Of a stretch of DNA of 6,960 nucleotides, positions 6,686 to 6,960 are shown in pieces. The first letter of the stretch is position 1. Each line of letters starts with the position of its first letter. This DNA comes from Flammeovirgaceae bacterium (GTDB taxonomy: Bacteria; Bacteroidota; Bacteroidia; Cytophagales; Cyclobacteriaceae). The stretch lies in the NCBI GenBank assembly GCA_003229495.1, contig QIEB01000537.1, positions 1 through 6,960 on the forward strand, written 5' to 3'. The notes beneath the pieces are model-generated. The model had not been told where the DNA came from. It worked only from the letters and a program-made list of their open reading frames with translations, and made no database searches. Made by a program: the position numbers and the translations under genes.

Positions 6686-6783
6686 AACTCCTGAGTCAAA
6701 AATGAATTCCACAAAATCAACTTCCTCACACATTCTAAAACCATTTTGTAACTTGAAATTAACAAAGAACTTAAATATTAGCC

Positions 6784-6960
6784 ATGACCGATTCCCGCCT
6801 TGCTAACGTCAGATTTTTTCTCCGTAAGAAGTGGCCCCTTACTCACAAATTGAGTTTATTGATCGGGGTATTTTTAATGGCCTTCTTAATCACTGCTTGG
6901 GCTCGAAAAGAAGGCCTTAATGCGCAAACTTCCAATGCCTTGTTTTTGTTATTATTCGCC
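6784..6960 (+). CDS. N-terminus of a multi-spanning membrane protein, probably SLC13/DASS-type symporter (partial)
   Basis: The first 59 residues begin MTDSRLANVRFFLRKKWPLT, a basic cytoplasmic leader. A transmembrane helix follows at about residues 22-40 (KLSLLIGVFLMAFLITAW), then a polar turn (ARKEGLNAQTSN) and the start of a second helix (ALFLLLFA) cut by the right edge. The order of basic leader, helix, 'GL....A' loop and helix matches the opening of SLC13/DASS sodium-coupled carboxylate or sulfate transporters, where the second helix usually runs into a 'W.TEAIP' motif that would lie just outside the window. ATG 6784 has an A/T-rich leader and no Shine-Dalgarno site, as at the other starts here. 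That it is an integral membrane protein is fairly secure; the transporter family is an inference from a short piece. Confidence 0.55.
   Translation, partial: MTDSRLANVRFFLRKKWPLTHKLSLLIGVFLMAFLITAWARKEGLNAQTSNALFLLLFA

Overview
The window looks like a piece of a Bacteroidota (or closely related) chromosome. The start codons lack Shine-Dalgarno sequences and have A/T-rich leaders. The gene types fit as well: a secreted pectate-lyase-like beta-helix protein, a CBM9-like protein, and a cyclase-TPR signalling protein of a kind common in marine and soil Bacteroidota. The taxonomic call is an inference from style; no marker gene is present.

Layout. (1) 1-907, plus strand: a CBM9-like carbohydrate-binding protein whose frame is open to the left edge. 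(2) 962-2635, minus strand: a secreted right-handed beta-helix protein with an N-terminal pectate-lyase-superfamily motif, convergent with gene 1. (3) 2636-3067: a 430-base AT-rich divergent intergenic region with several short inverted repeats. (4) 3068-5326, plus strand: a large membrane protein with an N-terminal class III nucleotide cyclase domain, one transmembrane helix, a TolB-like domain and a TPR array. (5) 5327-6620: a decayed region. It holds the C-terminal relic of another TPR protein (plus), an internal relic of a different TPR family carrying a deletion (minus), a strong hairpin terminator, and a GC-richer fragment of a probable secreted beta-rich protein (minus). (6) 6784-6960, plus strand: the start of a multi-spanning membrane protein, probably an SLC13/DASS-type transporter, cut by the right edge.

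Two genes on the left are carbohydrate-related and the large central gene is a signalling protein, but nothing in the sequence ties them into one pathway or operon. The observations most worth a second look are the Asn at the position normally holding the base-recognising Lys in the cyclase domain, and the gene graveyard downstream of it, where two unrelated TPR relics meet tail to tail. I see no CRISPR array, tRNA, rRNA, recognisable transposase or defence system, and no convincing new multi-gene system.
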